Source: Cytophagales bacterium (GTDB taxonomy: Bacteria; Bacteroidota; Bacteroidia; Cytophagales; Cyclobacteriaceae). Taken from it: a stretch of DNA of 8,839 nucleotides. The notes beneath the pieces were generated by a model. It was given only the letters and a program-made list of their open reading frames with translations, had not been told where the DNA came from and made no database searches. Location of the stretch: the NCBI GenBank assembly GCA_003504855.1, contig DNZD01000306.1, positions 1 through 8,839 on the forward strand, written 5' to 3'. Of this stretch, positions 7,150 through 8,839 are shown piece by piece. The position numbers and the translations under genes are program-made. Every line of letters begins with the position of its first letter. Position 1 is the first letter of the stretch.

Positions 7150-8502
7150 TTAATAGGCATTCTCACTTCCCTTAACTAGCGAAACGATGGTTCTAAAAAT
7201 AATTTTTATATCCAGCCAAAGAGACCAATTTTCAACATAATACCGGTCCATGGCTATTCGATTCTTCATATCGATCAAATTTCTTGTTTCTCCTCTATAA
7301 CCCATACTTTGCGCAAGGCCCGTAATTCCCGGTTTTACATAATGCCTGGATTGCAGGTCATGGATATGTCTTTCAAAATCCTCATTCAACTTTAGCGGAT
7401 GGGGTCGCGGGCCAATAAGAGACATATCACCGAGAAGAACATTAATGAACTGGGGAAATTCATCAAGGCTGCTTTTTCTCAAAAATTTACCAATGCGTGT
7501 GATTCTAGGATCATCTTTGGTTGCCTGTTTAGAATCCGCATCGAAGTTAATAACCATCGTTCGGAACTTAAGGCAGTTAAATGCATTATTATTTAGGCCG
7601 GCTCGTTTTTGAACAAAGAAGATCGGGCCTTTGCTGTCTATCCGTATGAGGAGTCCAATCAAGGGAACTAACCAACTCAGCACAAACACAAGGATAAGCG
7701 TACTGAAGACGATGTCCACTATTCGCTTTGCGAATTGACCCCAAAAATCATCCAAAGGCACAACTGAATGATTGACTTCCAATAACCGATCCTCGTTGGT
7801 TAACGAAAACTCATTTTTTGATTTTCCGAAAGTTCCATTTATTACTTTAACTCTAATAAATCTATTTAATCCAAAATCAATAAGTCGACGGAAATTAGTC
7901 GGATTAACCGTACTGACGCAGTAGAAAATCTCATGAACCAAATTGGTGGTACAGAAATCTTGTATCCGATCAAGATCAAGATTTTCCTTGTCCTCAACAA
8001 AAGCACGCAAGAAGCGAAGTTTTTCATCTGGATGCTGCAAGTAATACCTGCGCACTTCACGTATCAACCCGTCCTCCCCAAGAAGGATCATATTTCTGAC
8101 CTTGACGCTACCCTCTGTAAAGCTTGTTCGGATATATAGTACTAGTAGCTTCCAAGCAAAAAAACCAGGAACAAAAAACAAATACATCAAGCCAACTTGA
8201 AGAGGCGCATACGATTTACGGAAAAAGAAAATCAGAAAGGCTACGACCAGTAAGTGAGCCGCTAAATAAACCAATTGACTGCGCAATGCCTTTTGCACCC
8301 CCCAACCACGAGTAATACCGTATGGATTTGTAATGCTAATTAAAAAAAACCAGGTGAGGTTGCTGAATATTATGAGATAAACCAGATTAATTCTTTCGTT
8401 GGTGGTAATCGTTGTGTAGGACACTATGTAAGAGCCCCAAATTGAGATGTTCAACAGAACCAAATCCCCGAAAAAGAAGAATATTCGAAAGACATTTGAC
8501 AT
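7150..8502 (-). CDS. Polyprenyl glycosylphosphotransferase (WbaP/WcaJ-type sugar transferase) for exopolysaccharide priming
   Basis: The 450-residue protein has the three-part layout of large monotopic phosphoglycosyl transferases. Several N-terminal membrane helices span about 1-125. A cytosolic Rossmann-like domain spans about 135-235. The C-terminal catalytic domain starts with KRIVDIV (259-265) and a membrane-dipping helix. Catalytic-domain marks are SKGPIFFVQKRAG (290-302), KFRTM (312-316), the DE dyad at D347-E348 in RKSSLDEFPQ (the Asp becomes phosphorylated in PglC-type enzymes), GDMSLIGPRP (358-367), and KPGITGLAQ (390-398). It moves a sugar phosphate, often Glc, Gal or a deoxy sugar, from a nucleotide sugar onto undecaprenyl phosphate. 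AGGAG (8510-8506) precedes the ATG with only 3 bases between, so it may be fortuitous. The gene is visibly more AT-rich than pheS or the permease gene. It lies 26 bp after the ligase-like gene. Confidence 0.93.
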   Translation of the reverse strand: MSNVFRIFFFFGDLVLLNISIWGSYIVSYTTITTNERINLVYLIIFSNLTWFFLISITNPYGITRGWGVQKALRSQLVYLAAHLLVVAFLIFFFRKSYAPLQVGLMYLFFVPGFFAWKLLVLYIRTSFTEGSVKVRNMILLGEDGLIREVRRYYLQHPDEKLRFLRAFVEDKENLDLDRIQDFCTTNLVHEIFYCVSTVNPTNFRRLIDFGLNRFIRVKVINGTFGKSKNEFSLTNEDRLLEVNHSVVPLDDFWGQFAKRIVDIVFSTLILVFVLSWLVPLIGLLIRIDSKGPIFFVQKRAGLNNNAFNCLKFRTMVINFDADSKQATKDDPRITRIGKFLRKSSLDEFPQFINVLLGDMSLIGPRPHPLKLNEDFERHIHDLQSRHYVKPGITGLAQSMGYRGETRNLIDMKNRIAMDRYYVENWSLWLDIKIIFRTIVSLVKGSENAY

Positions 8503-8528
8503 GATCTCCTATTATAAGGCTACGATGG

Positions 8529-8839
8529 TCAAGTTTCCTTTATCGAAAACGATTTGTTCTGTTGCGTATACAATAATACAAAAGCCTGATGCAAGAAGAT
8601 AAAAAAAACGACTCCCTGGTATCGTCCCAGAAATACTTCGGTCATCCCGTAAATCAGGAAGGGGAACAAGCTCAAGAAACCCAATGTACTTTCGTGCATG
8701 ATAGCCATATACATGGGGCGAACAATTAATGTCAACAACACCAAAAGCCCTAAAATGCCCCAGGAAAACCAAGCGTCAATGTACTGATTGTGGGGATTAA
8801 AGTTTGCTTCAGCAAACTGTTGAAGGTCATGGGAACGAT
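8529..8839 (-). CDS. O-antigen ligase/polymerase-like membrane protein, C-terminal part (partial)
   Basis: The frame is open from the right edge (first full codon at 8837) to a stop at 8531-8529, giving 102 visible residues of the C-terminus. Near the beginning stands NPHNQYIDAWFSWGILGLLV, the HN-Y type motif followed by a helix typical of the Wzy_C/WaaL family (O-antigen ligases and polymerases). Two to three further hydrophobic helices follow, with GMTEVFLGRYQGVVFF between them. A short charged tail ends in SFSIKET. Such proteins sit in the inner membrane and join undecaprenyl-linked glycan on the periplasmic side to lipid A core, protein or another repeat unit. Whether this one is a ligase or a polymerase cannot be told from the fragment. 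Its position just upstream of the priming transferase gene supports a role in the same polysaccharide pathway. Confidence 0.8.
   Translation of the reverse strand, partial: RSHDLQQFAEANFNPHNQYIDAWFSWGILGLLVLLTLIVRPMYMAIMHESTLGFLSLFPFLIYGMTEVFLGRYQGVVFFIFLHQAFVLLYTQQNKSFSIKET

Noticed and set aside
8503..8510. AGGAG before the WbaP-like start as a strong ribosome binding site
   Set aside because: Only 3 bases separate it from the ATG, and the other genes here lack such sites. A functional role is doubtful.

Overview
The window looks like a chromosomal segment of a Bacteroidota bacterium, probably of the Cytophagales type. This is inferred from three things: Shine-Dalgarno sequences are largely absent, the lipoproteins and the Rieske-like protein resemble families common in that phylum, and one upstream region resembles the phylum's TTTG / TAnnTTTG promoter. 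It is almost entirely coding. I see no rRNA, tRNA, CRISPR array, insertion sequence or phage gene.

Left half, plus strand (1-3766). The 3' end of an unrecognised gene is followed after 10 bp by a secreted cellulase-like (clan GH-A) glycoside hydrolase. Its stop overlaps the start of a lipoprotein serine hydrolase of the class C beta-lactamase family by 4 bp (ATGA). These three read as one operon for extracytoplasmic hydrolysis. After an 83-bp gap with a weak hairpin and a possible promoter comes a twelve-helix APC-superfamily amino acid permease.

Right half, minus strand (8839-3767). In transcription order the genes are: the C-terminus of an O-antigen ligase/polymerase-like membrane protein (cut by the window edge), a WbaP/WcaJ-type polyprenyl glycosylphosphotransferase, a WecA/MraY-type glycosylphosphotransferase, pheS, a 3-hydroxyacyl-CoA dehydrogenase, and a small lipoprotein with a Rieske-like C-terminus but altered metal ligands. 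Junctions are 26 bp, 3 bp, an 8-bp overlap, 8 bp and a 4-bp overlap, so a single transcript is likely. The first three genes serve cell-surface polysaccharide synthesis: two unrelated enzymes that can each load a sugar phosphate onto undecaprenyl phosphate, and a ligase/polymerase-like protein. The last three are a translation gene, a CoA-metabolism gene and an envelope protein with no obvious functional link to them.

The two halves converge with no intergenic base: the permease stop (3764-3766) directly abuts the stop of the Rieske-like gene (3769-3767). I found no clearly new multi-gene system. The most interesting items are the Rieske-like lipoprotein with a CxxH/CxxC ligand pattern, the tandem pair of priming transferases, and pheS embedded by overlap in a polysaccharide gene string.
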